A stretch of DNA of 14,625 nucleotides, from contig JAQWCT010000033.1 of the NCBI GenBank assembly GCA_028705785.1, positions 1 through 14,625 of the forward strand, in the 5' to 3' direction. The DNA comes from Sulfurospirillaceae bacterium (GTDB lineage Bacteria > Campylobacterota > Campylobacteria > Campylobacterales > Sulfurospirillaceae). This document shows positions 1 to 7,450 of this stretch, in pieces. Position 1 is the first letter of the stretch. Every line of letters starts with the position of its first letter. A program made the position numbers and the translations under genes. A model generated the notes under the pieces. It was not told where the DNA came from. It did no database searches and saw only the letters and a program-made list of their open reading frames with translations.

Positions 1-377
1 AGTTGTGCTGTGGAGATAGAATTGGTGGCAGCACTTTGTGAGTAGTTTTCACTTAAATTAGTCAAAATGGTGATGATTCCATAGATTTTTGCAAAGAGAG
101 ATTGAATGAAAGAGTTATTTGAGCTTACATGTAAGAAGTTTTGCTTATAAGTTTCTCGCTCATTTTTGACTCGTGCATCTAGCTTGGACATCGCGTCAAA
201 CGCCTCAGATATAGGCGAGAGAATGAGTTTATAAATACTCATAAGAGCGAGTACAAAAACCAGTAAAGCCAAAGGTAGAAGGATGAGTGGTTGCGGGAAA
301 AAGAGTGCCATGACGATTAAACCTATAAAAAATACAGAAAAAACAGCGCCAATTTTAAGAAAATAACTTTTAAGCAT
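1..377 (-). CDS. Methyl-accepting chemotaxis protein, N-terminal part (runs off left edge)
   Basis: The frame is open from an ATG at 377 to the window edge, giving 125 visible residues. Two closely spaced hydrophobic segments (about residues 6-27 and 30-50) lie close to the N terminus with almost no periplasmic loop. A helical region with a SKLDARVKNERETYKQ stretch follows, then the start of a coiled signalling domain (ENYSQSAATNSISTAQ) typical of chemoreceptors. Family knowledge: such proteins relay signals to CheA/CheW. The lack of a periplasmic domain suggests the input is cytoplasmic or within the membrane; this is inference because most of the protein is missing. An AAAGG ribosome binding site lies about 10 nt before the ATG. 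A perfect TTACATGTAA is inside the gene and a one-mismatch copy overlaps the leader. A transporter-associated helical protein cannot be fully excluded. Confidence 0.72.
   Translation of the reverse strand, partial: MLKSYFLKIGAVFSVFFIGLIVMALFFPQPLILLPLALLVFVLALMSIYKLILSPISEAFDAMSKLDARVKNERETYKQNFLHVSSNNSFIQSLFAKIYGIITILTNLSENYSQSAATNSISTAQ
125..134. repeat. TTACATGTAA palindrome, copy 1
   Basis: Perfect 10-bp palindrome inside the chemoreceptor gene, encoding Leu-His-Val in frame. It is one of five perfect copies in the window (125, 5122, 7292, 11809, 13045). Single-mismatch copies lie at 390-399, 7246-7255, 9687-9696 and 12798-12807. Function unknown; see findings. Confidence 0.9.
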
Positions 378-476
378 GAGTGTAAACCTTTACATGTAGA
401 GTGTGTTATTAGAGTATCAAATTTCGCATGACAAGGGTATGAAAAAAAATCAAATCAAAAGAAAATAATATAAAAG

Positions 477-498
477 TGATTAGATTTTACACTAATCA
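477..498. promoter_or_regulatory. 7-bp inverted repeat between divergent genes, possible operator upstream of galU
   Basis: TGATTAG and CTAATCA flank an 8-nt AT-rich spacer in the 188-nt region between the divergent chemoreceptor and galU genes. A TAGAAT at 531-536 is a possible -10 element for galU, with no clear -35. The symmetry suits a dimeric regulator. The alternative is a chance repeat in AT-rich DNA. Nothing else recognisable was seen in 378-565. Confidence 0.3.
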
Positions 499-553
499 AA
501 ATTGTAAATAGTGCATAAGGTCAGTTAAGATAGAATTTCATTAATAAAATAAA

Positions 554-559
554 GAGGAG
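554..559 (+). promoter_or_regulatory. Strong Shine-Dalgarno site that supports the TTG start of galU
   Basis: GAGGAG ends 6 nt before the TTG at 566. No ATG lies at a workable distance in this frame, so this site decides the start. Confidence 0.7.
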
Positions 560-565
560 TGTATC

Positions 566-1432
566 TTGTCAAATATCTCAAAATACAAAATAAATAATTT
601 AAAATCCATCAAAAAATGTCTTTTCCCTGCTGCAGGCTATGGTACACGATTTTTACCGGCTACTAAAGCGATGCCTAAAGAGATGTTACCTGTTTTAACC
701 AAGCCCCTTATCCAGTATGGTGTTGAAGAAGCGGTGAGTGCTGGTATCGATACGATGGCGATTGTCACAGGTCGAGGTAAAAGAGCAATTGAAGATCATT
801 TTGATGTGAGTTATGAGCTTGAACATCAGATCAAAGGGACTTCTAAAGAGAGTTATTTGAATGAAATTAGAGATTTGATTGATAATTGTACTTTTAGTTA
901 TACGAGACAAGTAGAGATGAAAGGTTTAGGACATGCCATCTTAACAGGTAAAACATTAATTGGGGATGAGCCATTTGCGGTTATTTTAGCAGATGACTTG
1001 TGTGACAATCATGAAGATGACCCTGTTTTGAAGCAAATGGTTGAAGTGTATGAAAAATACCGCTGTTGTGTGGTCGCCATTGAAGAAGTGCCAAGAGAAG
1101 AGACAAACAAATACGGTGTTATTGATGGAAAAATCGTTGATGGCAATGATTCTGTGCTGAGAGTCTCAAACATGGTTGAAAAGCCAGATCCAAAAGACGC
1201 TCCAACGAACTTGGCGATTATTGGAAGATACATTTTAACGCCTGATATTTTTGATGTCATTGAAAATACCAAACCTGGAAAAGGTGGCGAAATTCAAATC
1301 ACCGATGCACTGTTAGAACTAGCAAAACAAGGTAAAGTTATCGCGTATAAATTTAGAGGAAAACGCTTTGACTGTGGCTCTATCGAGGGCTTCGTCGAGG
1401 CTACAAACTATTTTCATGATAAGAGCAAATAA
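566..1432 (+). CDS. galU: UTP--glucose-1-phosphate uridylyltransferase
   Basis: Cytoplasmic enzyme that makes UDP-glucose and pyrophosphate from UTP and glucose-1-phosphate, feeding lipooligosaccharide, capsule and glycan synthesis. At 288 residues it is full length for the bacterial GalU family. The nucleotide-binding signature is visible at about residues 20-42 (FPAAGYGTRFLPATKAMPKE), followed by KGLGHAIL, VILADDL with the acidic metal-binding pair, YGVIDG, NMVEKP, GEIQITDA and FRGKRFDCGS near the C terminus. The start is TTG, chosen because of the strong GAGGAG site upstream. About 17 residues precede the conserved core, a slightly long N-terminal extension; a start closer to the core has no good ribosome binding site. 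The gene is followed by pyrG in the same direction after 70 nt that contain a separate promoter candidate, so the two may be independently expressed. Confidence 0.95.
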   Translation: MSNISKYKINNLKSIKKCLFPAAGYGTRFLPATKAMPKEMLPVLTKPLIQYGVEEAVSAGIDTMAIVTGRGKRAIEDHFDVSYELEHQIKGTSKESYLNEIRDLIDNCTFSYTRQVEMKGLGHAILTGKTLIGDEPFAVILADDLCDNHEDDPVLKQMVEVYEKYRCCVVAIEEVPREETNKYGVIDGKIVDGNDSVLRVSNMVEKPDPKDAPTNLAIIGRYILTPDIFDVIENTKPGKGGEIQITDALLELAKQGKVIAYKFRGKRFDCGSIEGFVEATNYFHDKSK

Positions 1433-1465
1433 GGGCGTATAATCACTTTATTAGGTCTATTAAAG

Positions 1466-1471
1466 TATAAT
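1466..1471 (+). promoter_or_regulatory. Probable -10 element of a pyrG promoter
   Basis: A perfect TATAAT lies 32 nt before the pyrG ATG in the galU-pyrG gap. No convincing -35 is visible, as is common in Campylobacterota. An AAGG (1487-1490) before the ATG is the likely ribosome binding site. Confidence 0.5.
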
Positions 1472-1502
1472 CTTTTCAAAAAATACAAGGCGGAATAGTT
1501 TT

Positions 1503-3140
1503 ATGTCTAATGCAGAAACACGATATATTTTTATCACTGGGGGCGTTTTAAGTTCACTGGGCAAAGGCATCGCAGCAGCTAGTATCTCAACACTTTTGAA
1601 GAATGTTGGCTTCAAAGTGAGTATCCTCAAAGCTGATCCTTACATCAATGTTGATCCTGGCACCATGAGTCCACTGGAGCATGGAGAAGTTTTTGTGACC
1701 GATGATGGCGCTGAAACGGATTTAGATTTGGGACATTATGAGCGATTTTTAGATGAGAATTTGACCCAAGCTAACAACTTTACGACAGGAAAAGTATACT
1801 CTTCTGTTATTGAGCGCGAAAGAAGAGGCGATTATCTTGGTAAAACGATTCAAGTTATTCCTCATATTGTTGATGAGATTGCTAATCGTATCAAAGAAGC
1901 AGGTCGCGGTCAAGATATCTTAATTGTGGAGATTGGTGGAACCGTGGGTGACATCGAGGGACTTCCCTTTTTAGAGGCTATTCGTTCACTCAAGAGTGAG
2001 CTTGGCAAACGCCGTGCAATGAACATTCATCTTACTTTGGTACCCTATATCAAAGCAGCAGGTGAGCTTAAAACTAAACCAACCCAACACTCAGTTCAAG
2101 AGCTAAGACGCATCGGTATCACACCGGATATGTTGGTATGTCGGTCTGAACTCTCGTTGCCGAAAGAGCTTAAAAATAAACTAGCCTTTTCATGTGGCGT
2201 GGAGCGAAACTCTGTTATAGAGTGTTTAGATGCTTCTACAATTTATCAAGTGCCTCTTAACTTTCTAAAAGAAAACATTTTAGTGCCCATCTCTGAGGCC
2301 CTTAATTTAGGGGATTTAACACCACATATGGATCAGTGGGATACGCTGGTTAAACGCGTTATTGCGCCACGAGATGAACTCTTAATTGCTTTTGTGGGTA
2401 AATACCTTGACCTCAAAGAATCGTACAAATCGCTCACAGAATCTTTAATTCACGCAGGGGCACATCTTAACGCTAAAGTTAATCTCAAATGGGTTGATTC
2501 TGAACTCATTGAAGAAAAAGGAACGGATATCTTATCTGATGTAGATGGTGTCTTGGTTGCTGGTGGTTTTGGCGAGCGAGGCGTGGTGGGTAAAATGGCC
2601 GCTATTCGTTATGCGAGAGAAAACAAAATCCCTTACCTTGGAATCTGTCTTGGAATGCAACTGGCGATGATAGAATTTGCACGCAATGTTTTAAAGATTG
2701 AAGATGCGAACTCGGTAGAATTTAATCCAACATGTAAGAATCCTATTATTTATCTAATTGACTCTTTTATTGATGCAAGTGGTCAAAAACAGCTTCGTAC
2801 TTTCCAAAGCCCATTGGGTGGAACGATGCGTTTGGGTGCATATGAGTGTGAAACCAAACCTCATTCACTCCTAAGAGAAGTTTATGATGGTGCAAAAGTA
2901 GTTCGTGAACGACACCGACACCGATACGAAGCCAATCCTGCGTATCGTGAAGCCTTTGAGAAAGCGGGCTTAATCGTCAGTGGAGAGAGCGATGGACTTA
3001 TCGAAGCAGTCGAACTTAAAGGTCATCCATGGTTTTTAGGGGTTCAGTTTCATCCAGAGTTTACCTCTCGTTTAACCAACCCAAATAAAGTTATCCTCGC
3101 TTTTGCAAAAGCAGCGTTTGCAAAACGACAAAATGGTTGA
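1503..3140 (+). CDS. pyrG: CTP synthase (glutamine hydrolysing)
   Basis: Cytoplasmic enzyme that converts UTP to CTP using ATP and ammonia taken from glutamine; it is the final step of de novo pyrimidine nucleotide synthesis. At 545 residues it is full length. The N-terminal synthase domain (about 1-270) carries the P-loop-like GGVLSSLGKG and the KADPYINVDPGTMSP and EHGEVFVTDDGAETDLDLG signatures. The C-terminal class I glutamine amidotransferase domain (about 295-540) has the nucleophile elbow PYLGICLGMQ with Cys382 and the catalytic pair His517/Glu519 in QFHPEF, so all three residues of the triad are present. The ATG at 1503 places the conserved RYIFITGGV motif close to the N terminus as expected. 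Its 3' end overlaps the start of recJ by 8 nt, implying translational coupling. Confidence 0.98.
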   Translation: MSNAETRYIFITGGVLSSLGKGIAAASISTLLKNVGFKVSILKADPYINVDPGTMSPLEHGEVFVTDDGAETDLDLGHYERFLDENLTQANNFTTGKVYSSVIERERRGDYLGKTIQVIPHIVDEIANRIKEAGRGQDILIVEIGGTVGDIEGLPFLEAIRSLKSELGKRRAMNIHLTLVPYIKAAGELKTKPTQHSVQELRRIGITPDMLVCRSELSLPKELKNKLAFSCGVERNSVIECLDASTIYQVPLNFLKENILVPISEALNLGDLTPHMDQWDTLVKRVIAPRDELLIAFVGKYLDLKESYKSLTESLIHAGAHLNAKVNLKWVDSELIEEKGTDILSDVDGVLVAGGFGERGVVGKMAAIRYARENKIPYLGICLGMQLAMIEFARNVLKIEDANSVEFNPTCKNPIIYLIDSFIDASGQKQLRTFQSPLGGTMRLGAYECETKPHSLLREVYDGAKVVRERHRHRYEANPAYREAFEKAGLIVSGESDGLIEAVELKGHPWFLGVQFHPEFTSRLTNPNKVILAFAKAAFAKRQNG

Positions 3141-4716
3141 ATTACTCACTAAAGAGGATATTAAACGGATACTTTCACTTCGGTTTGAAAACGATTATTG
3201 CACTAAACTCGGAGAGATCCCCAAGCCATCCTCTTTAAAAGATATTGGCAAAGCATCGAAAAGAATTGTGGATGCTATAAAGCAAAAAGAGCGCATCGCT
3301 ATAGTAGGTGACTATGATGTGGATGGCGTTATCTCTTCGGTGATTTTAAGCCAGTTTTTTGATGATTTGGGCGTGGATTATTCACTGATTATTCCTAATC
3401 GTTTCACCGATGGCTATGGGCTTAATCCTGAAATTGTCTCCAAACTGGATGTCCATGTGATTATTACCGTAGATAATGGCATTTCTGCGGTGGAAGCGGC
3501 ACAGATTTGTAAAGCACAAGGTATTGATCTTATCATCACAGACCATCACACAGTGCCCTCTATCATCCCAGAAGCTTATGCCATTGTCAATCCTAAGCAA
3601 GAAGATTGTGATTTTCCTAATTGTGAGATTTGCGGTGCTCAGGTAGCTTGGTATTTGGTGGCTTCCCTCAAAGAAGAATTAGGCGTCGAATACGACCTCT
3701 CTTCCTTTTTAGACTTGCTAAGCATTGCGATCATGGCAGATATGATGGAACTTGTTGGCATGAATCGCGTGATGGTGAAAAAAGGCATTGTAGAACTTAA
3801 TCGCTCAAAGCGAGCTGCTTTTGAAGCCATTAAATGTTATTTTGGTAAAGCAACACTTGAGGGAGATGATATCTCTTTTTTAATTGCTCCGCTCATCAAT
3901 AGCTCAGGACGCATGGAAGATGCGCTCTTTTCCTATGAGTTTTTAAAATCCAAAAATGTCGATGACGCACTGAAAAAACTTGACTATATTGTATCGCTCA
4001 ATGAAGCTCGTAAAGAAGAAGAACGGGTTTTATTTGAATCCACTCTTCCGTATGTCCAAGAGGATGAAAATATCATCGTTGCATGGGGCGAGGATTGGCA
4101 TGAGGGTATCGTAGGGATTGTGGCTTCACGGCTTTCTAAACGCTTTAAAAAGCCAGCTATTGTTTTTTCTATCAAAGATGGCAAAGCCAAAGGCAGTGCT
4201 AGGGGCATTGGAGATGTAGATATTTTAGCGCTTATTCGCGAGCAAGAAGAGATGCTTTTAGGTTTTGGAGGCCACAAAGGTGCGGCTGGTGTGTCGATAG
4301 ATATTCAAAATCTTGAAGTTTTTAGAACCAATATCATCGAAGCCTCACGCAAGATTACTGCGGACCAACTTGAGGCAGATGGTGATATTTTAGGTGAGAT
4401 AGCTGCTGATCAGATAGATTTTGAATTACTAGAAATTCTTGAAAATCAAGAACCTTATGGCCAAAAAAATCCAAAGCCAAGTTTCTTGCTGAGAAATATT
4501 TTGGTGAAGGTCGATAGATTAATCGGTAAAGATGGACAGCATTTAAAGCTTATTTTACAAGAGGGAAGCAACGCTTTAGAAGCTCTTTTCTTCAACTACG
4601 ATATCAAAGCAAAGCAAGGCGATAGAATTGATATTTTATTTACGATTTCACGCAATGATTATCGAGGTTTGGTCACGCCACAACTGCTCATTAAACAAAT
4701 TGTGAAGAAAGTTTAA
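3133..4716 (+). CDS. recJ: Single-stranded-DNA-specific 5'-3' exonuclease RecJ
   Basis: DHH-family nuclease that degrades single-stranded DNA 5' to 3' in recombination and repair. The order of motifs fits RecJ: motif I GDYDVDG (about residues 59-65), motif II TVDNG (112-116), motif III TDHH (136-139), motif IV MADMMELVG (Asp203), then INSSGRMEDA, the GIVGIVASRLSKRF segment and the DHHA1-domain GFGGHKGAAG (377-386). At 527 residues it is slightly shorter than the E. coli protein, with a compact C-terminal binding domain. I chose the ATG at 3133, which overlaps the pyrG stop region by 8 nt. An in-frame TTG at 3103 would overlap pyrG by 38 nt and add only a low-complexity MQKQRLQNDK peptide. The 3' end overlaps pcm tail to tail: the two stop codons share the sequence TTAA. 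Confidence 0.95.
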   Translation: MVELLTKEDIKRILSLRFENDYCTKLGEIPKPSSLKDIGKASKRIVDAIKQKERIAIVGDYDVDGVISSVILSQFFDDLGVDYSLIIPNRFTDGYGLNPEIVSKLDVHVIITVDNGISAVEAAQICKAQGIDLIITDHHTVPSIIPEAYAIVNPKQEDCDFPNCEICGAQVAWYLVASLKEELGVEYDLSSFLDLLSIAIMADMMELVGMNRVMVKKGIVELNRSKRAAFEAIKCYFGKATLEGDDISFLIAPLINSSGRMEDALFSYEFLKSKNVDDALKKLDYIVSLNEARKEEERVLFESTLPYVQEDENIIVAWGEDWHEGIVGIVASRLSKRFKKPAIVFSIKDGKAKGSARGIGDVDILALIREQEEMLLGFGGHKGAAGVSIDIQNLEVFRTNIIEASRKITADQLEADGDILGEIAADQIDFELLEILENQEPYGQKNPKPSFLLRNILVKVDRLIGKDGQHLKLILQEGSNALEALFFNYDIKAKQGDRIDILFTISRNDYRGLVTPQLLIKQIVKKV

Positions 4717-5372
4717 TACTCTCTCCCGTCTTTAACGGGAACAAAAAGACAGTCATCTAGCTCTTCTTTGAGAATGCCTTCTTCTTTTTTGATAAATCGG
4801 GTGATGATTTGTTTATCACCTTTTTCAATAGGTGCCACCAAAATACCTCCCACTTTTAGCTGGTCAAAGATTTTTTGAGGTACTTGTGGAATGGAGGCTG
4901 AAAATAAGATACGGTCATAAGGCGCAAACTCTCTCCACCCATTTTGACCATCATCAAATCTCGTATGAATCGTGCTGATTTTTAAAGCATTAAAGCGCTC
5001 TTTCGCCTCTTTTAAAAGCCGCTCAATGCGCTCTATTGTAAAGACACGACGGATAAGCTTACTTAAGATAAGTGCTTGATAACCACTCCCACACCCAATC
5101 TCTAAAACACTATCTGCACCTTTACATGTAAGCGCCTCAGTCATCTTTGCGACTGTTAAAGGAGAGCTTATCCACTGGTTGCCAGCCAAAGGGAGGGCAT
5201 CTAGTTTATAAGCATGTGAACTCATGCCTTGAGGCACAAAAAGTTCTCTCTCACTTTGGCAAAAGGCGTGGTGAACTTCGGGGCTAATGTGGCATATTTT
5301 TGCGATTTCATCAGCCATTTTTTGGTGTTTTTGCAGACGAATTTTAGTATGAAAGTGTGCATCTTGAAGCAT
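4713..5372 (-). CDS. pcm: Protein-L-isoaspartate O-methyltransferase
   Basis: Transfers a methyl group from S-adenosylmethionine to abnormal L-isoaspartyl residues in aged proteins so that they can revert to aspartate. It has 219 residues, within the usual range. Visible features are the substrate-region motif QWISSPLTVAKM (about 66-77), the SAM-binding motif I VLEIGCGSGYQ (89-99), the acidic loop FTIER (111-115) and the DDGQNGW segment (140-146) that replaces the more usual GDG..GW. It is last in the nrdB - hydrolase - pcm operon, only 1 nt after the hydrolase stop codon, so it is probably translated by coupling. It ends on the shared TTAA with recJ. It encodes one perfect TTACATGTAA (Leu81-Thr-Cys-Lys84). 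The assignment is firm at family level. Confidence 0.93.
   Translation of the reverse strand: MLQDAHFHTKIRLQKHQKMADEIAKICHISPEVHHAFCQSERELFVPQGMSSHAYKLDALPLAGNQWISSPLTVAKMTEALTCKGADSVLEIGCGSGYQALILSKLIRRVFTIERIERLLKEAKERFNALKISTIHTRFDDGQNGWREFAPYDRILFSASIPQVPQKIFDQLKVGGILVAPIEKGDKQIITRFIKKEEGILKEELDDCLFVPVKDGREY
4724..4740. terminator. Weak hairpin at the recJ/pcm convergence
   Basis: TCCCGT and ACGGGA form a 6-bp stem around a 5-nt loop, 8 nt after the recJ stop codon and inside the pcm 3' coding end. Neither strand has a T-run after the stem, so it could be a weak bidirectional terminator or simply coding coincidence. Confidence 0.3.
5122..5131. repeat. TTACATGTAA palindrome, copy 2
   Basis: Perfect copy inside pcm, read as Leu-Thr-Cys-Lys, in a different codon phase from the other intragenic copies. 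Confidence 0.9.
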
Positions 5373-5373
5373 T

Positions 5374-6105
5374 TTAGCAAAGTCCTATATCGATGTATCG
5401 TCGCATTTTTTTAATTTCTTGGGCATCAAATACTTGGGAGATAAGGCCACTGGTATCTTCTCTTTTTTCATTGCCAAATGGCGAAATAATGCCACTTCCT
5501 CCCGCCATATCTTCACCACAACTGTTCGCACAGATGACATACGCTTGATTGGCAATAGCTAATGCTTTGGTAAGTGTCTCAAAATGCTCTTTACGAAGTC
5601 TTCCCCAAAAAGCAGGAATCAAGATAACATCAGCTCCCCTAATTTGCTGCCAAAGCTCAGAAAAACGCATTTCAAAGCAGATAAGGGTGGCTATCTTGAT
5701 GCCATGAACTTCAATAATAGCAATATCTTCGATGTTTCCATCATTAAAGTATTGATTTTCATCCCCTAAGGTAAAAAGTTTTGCCTTAGCTCTGGTTTGG
5801 ATAATTTCTCCGTGACTAAACAGCTTAAAATTGTTAAAAAAACCATTTTCATTTTTTTCGACAAGGGTTAGACCAATCGTTTTATCGTGTGAGAGTGCTT
5901 TAAGTGTGGGGATAACTCGTTGTGAAAAAAGTGCAGATTCTTCCATGTTAGCATAGCTATAGCCACTAAGGCACAGTTCGGGTGCTAAGACGATGGCATT
6001 TTTAGGTGCTTGGAGAATGTATTGGCTGAGAGTTTCAAAATTTTCCTCAAAAGATTGAAACTCATAAGCGAATGAAATCGCACATAGCGCTTTATTAGAA
6101 GTCAT
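5374..6105 (-). CDS. Carbon-nitrogen hydrolase (nitrilase superfamily amidase)
   Basis: A 243-residue member of the CN-hydrolase superfamily, which hydrolyses amide-type C-N bonds through a Glu-Lys-Cys triad. The triad is visible: Glu43 in LAPELCLSGY, Lys107 in RAKAKLF and Cys143 in LICFEMRFSELW. The HFETLTKALAIANQAYVICAN and GGSGIISPFG segments match the omega-amidase / deaminated-glutathione amidase branch, but the substrate cannot be read from sequence. The ATG at 6105 lies inside the last 11 nt of nrdB with an AAAGGA about 13 nt upstream. A longer in-frame start at 6189 would overlap nrdB by 95 nt and add non-conserved residues. pcm follows after 1 nt. Pairing with pcm suggests a metabolite- or protein-repair role (inference). 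Confidence 0.88.
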   Translation of the reverse strand: MTSNKALCAISFAYEFQSFEENFETLSQYILQAPKNAIVLAPELCLSGYSYANMEESALFSQRVIPTLKALSHDKTIGLTLVEKNENGFFNNFKLFSHGEIIQTRAKAKLFTLGDENQYFNDGNIEDIAIIEVHGIKIATLICFEMRFSELWQQIRGADVILIPAFWGRLRKEHFETLTKALAIANQAYVICANSCGEDMAGGSGIISPFGNEKREDTSGLISQVFDAQEIKKMRRYIDIGLC

Positions 6106-7117
6106 CAAATGTGAGACTTCCTTTGCTATAATTAGAAACATTGCCCTCGAAGAAGTTTGTTTTTTGGTCATTAAACTTTGAAAAGTCATCTACCCATTTA
6201 ATCGGATGTTTCGCGTTATAGCGTTTTTCAAAGCCCACAGCAGTCAATCTTTCATCGATAAGATAGTGAATGTACTCTTCGATAATATCATCGGTGAAGC
6301 CCATAATTTGGTTTTGTGTGATGTATCTGCCCCACTCTATTTCAAGGTTTCCAGCTTTTTCAAACATCTCATAGACTTTTTCTTTTAGAGAATCTGTGAA
6401 GATATCAGGGCGTTCTTTTCTTACAGAGTTAATCATATTTTGGAAAATCAAAAGATGGGTAATCTCATCTCTTTGAATAAAACGGATCATCTGCGCACTT
6501 CCTAGCATCCTTCCAGCGCGTGCAAGAGCGTAAATAGCAGTAAAGCCAGAGTAGAAGTAGATGCCTTCTAAAATTTGATTGGCAAACATCGCGAGGACGA
6601 GTTTTTCATCGGTGACATTGCCTGCAAGTTCTTCGTATACACTGGAAATATAGTCATTTTTGCGTCTTAAAACCTCATCGTGTTTTTCCATCTCGTAAAT
6701 CAAATCAGTATTGTCACAAATGGCTTCAACCATAACGGCGTAAGATTTTGAGTGGTTGGCTTCTTCGTAGGCTTGTCTAGATAAACATGCGTTGATTTCA
6801 GGAGCGGTGATGTAAGGGTTAATATTGTCAGCAAGGTTATTGGTTTGGAAGCTGTCCATACTAATAAGCTGTGACCAGACAAGGTCATACATGCGTTTTT
6901 CCGCATCAGTGAGGTTTCTGTTGTAATCAATGATGTCTTTGGTTGTATCGACTTCTTTAGGAAACCAAGTATTAGCCTCCATCATATCCCAAAGTTTTAG
7001 CGCCCAAGTGTATTTTGCTTTGGTAAAATTTAAAATGCCATGAGGATTACCGCCAAAAACTCTGCGATCACTCACGCTTTCATCTGAGTTTGGATTGTAT
7101 ATTTTCTTTCTTTCCAT
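6095..7117 (-). CDS. nrdB: Ribonucleoside-diphosphate reductase, class Ia beta subunit (radical-generating R2)
   Basis: Diiron-tyrosyl-radical subunit of the aerobic ribonucleotide reductase; it needs the alpha subunit NrdA, which is not in this window. In 340 residues all expected ligands are visible: Asp88, Glu119 and His122 (EEANH), Glu184 (QILEGIYF), and Glu218/His221 (QRDEITH). The radical Tyr126 sits four residues after His122, as in E. coli NrdB (His118/Tyr122). The presence of that Tyr argues against the class Ic type. The C-terminal tail SKGSLTFDDF ends in the acidic/aromatic peptide that normally docks into the alpha subunit. An AGGA site lies 7 nt before the ATG. The gene is first of an operon with the hydrolase (11-nt overlap) and pcm. 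Its promoter must lie in or just beyond the nrdG remnant upstream. Confidence 0.96.
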   Translation of the reverse strand: MERKKIYNPNSDESVSDRRVFGGNPHGILNFTKAKYTWALKLWDMMEANTWFPKEVDTTKDIIDYNRNLTDAEKRMYDLVWSQLISMDSFQTNNLADNINPYITAPEINACLSRQAYEEANHSKSYAVMVEAICDNTDLIYEMEKHDEVLRRKNDYISSVYEELAGNVTDEKLVLAMFANQILEGIYFYSGFTAIYALARAGRMLGSAQMIRFIQRDEITHLLIFQNMINSVRKERPDIFTDSLKEKVYEMFEKAGNLEIEWGRYITQNQIMGFTDDIIEEYIHYLIDERLTAVGFEKRYNAKHPIKWVDDFSKFNDQKTNFFEGNVSNYSKGSLTFDDF

Positions 7118-7150
7118 GTGTCATTCCTGTGCAATTTTAAGTGGTTTATT

Positions 7151-7361
7151 TTAGCGAAAATTTCTTAATTCTATGGGCACAAGTGAGGTGAGTAAGCTCA
7201 AATCAAGCTGATTTTGTTGCTTTTTTGTATTTCCCAAAGTTTCTTCTACATGTAAATAGTTTTGGAGATAATAGGTATTTTTATAAATCCCTTACATGTA
7301 AATCTGTAATGATAGCATTCAGGTCTTGGATGCTTAGAAAATTGCTGTGTTGGGTGGTTTG
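7151..7361 (-). pseudogene. Decayed 3' end of an nrdG-like gene (anaerobic RNR activase C terminus)
   Basis: The reverse strand of the 333-nt gap between nrdB and the dehydrogenase encodes the tail of an NrdG-type radical SAM activase. One frame gives YYLQNYLHVEETLGNTK and ends PIELRNFR-stop, matching YYIQRYLHVNETLGNTK and PIQFRN-stop of the intact NrdG at 12956-13672. The preceding part lies in another frame (TTQHSNFLSIQDLNAIITDL against TTLHSDLLTPNDINTIIQDL). Removing one base of the GGG at 7289-7291 restores a gap-free 14-residue alignment across the junction. An in-frame stop sits at 7362-7364. No radical SAM CxxxCxxC motif is present. At DNA level two 13-nt blocks are identical to nrdG (for example CAGGTCTTGGATG at 7320-7332). 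Possible weaker similarity continues to the end of the dehydrogenase gene. It is too diverged to be a recent copy. Confidence 0.8.
7292..7301. repeat. TTACATGTAA palindrome, copy 3
   Basis: Perfect copy in the nrdG remnant, next to its frameshift. A one-mismatch copy (CTACATGTAA, 7246-7255) lies 37 nt away and is homologous to the perfect copy in intact nrdG at 13045. Confidence 0.9.
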
Positions 7362-7450
7362 TCAAGCGAAGAGTAGAAATTGTCAGTTTTATAGTAATTC
7401 AAGAGTCACGCAAAATAGGTTCAATTCTAATACTAAAAGCTACCATTTTT

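Noticed and set aside
3103..3132. Earlier TTG start for recJ, inside pyrG
   Set aside because: It would overlap pyrG by 38 nt, add a low-complexity peptide, and has no clear ribosome binding site. The ATG at 3133 fits family length and coupling better.
4724..4740. Hairpin at the recJ/pcm convergence as a firm intrinsic terminator
   Set aside because: Only 6 bp, inside coding sequence, and no T-run on either strand. Kept only as a weak feature.
6106..6189. Earlier start for the carbon-nitrogen hydrolase
   Set aside because: It lies within the nrdB 3' coding region, and the extra residues do not match the family's N terminus.
6095..7117. nrdB as a class Ic (tyrosine-less, Mn/Fe) subunit
   Set aside because: Tyr126 is present at the radical position relative to His122, so a normal class Ia type is more likely.
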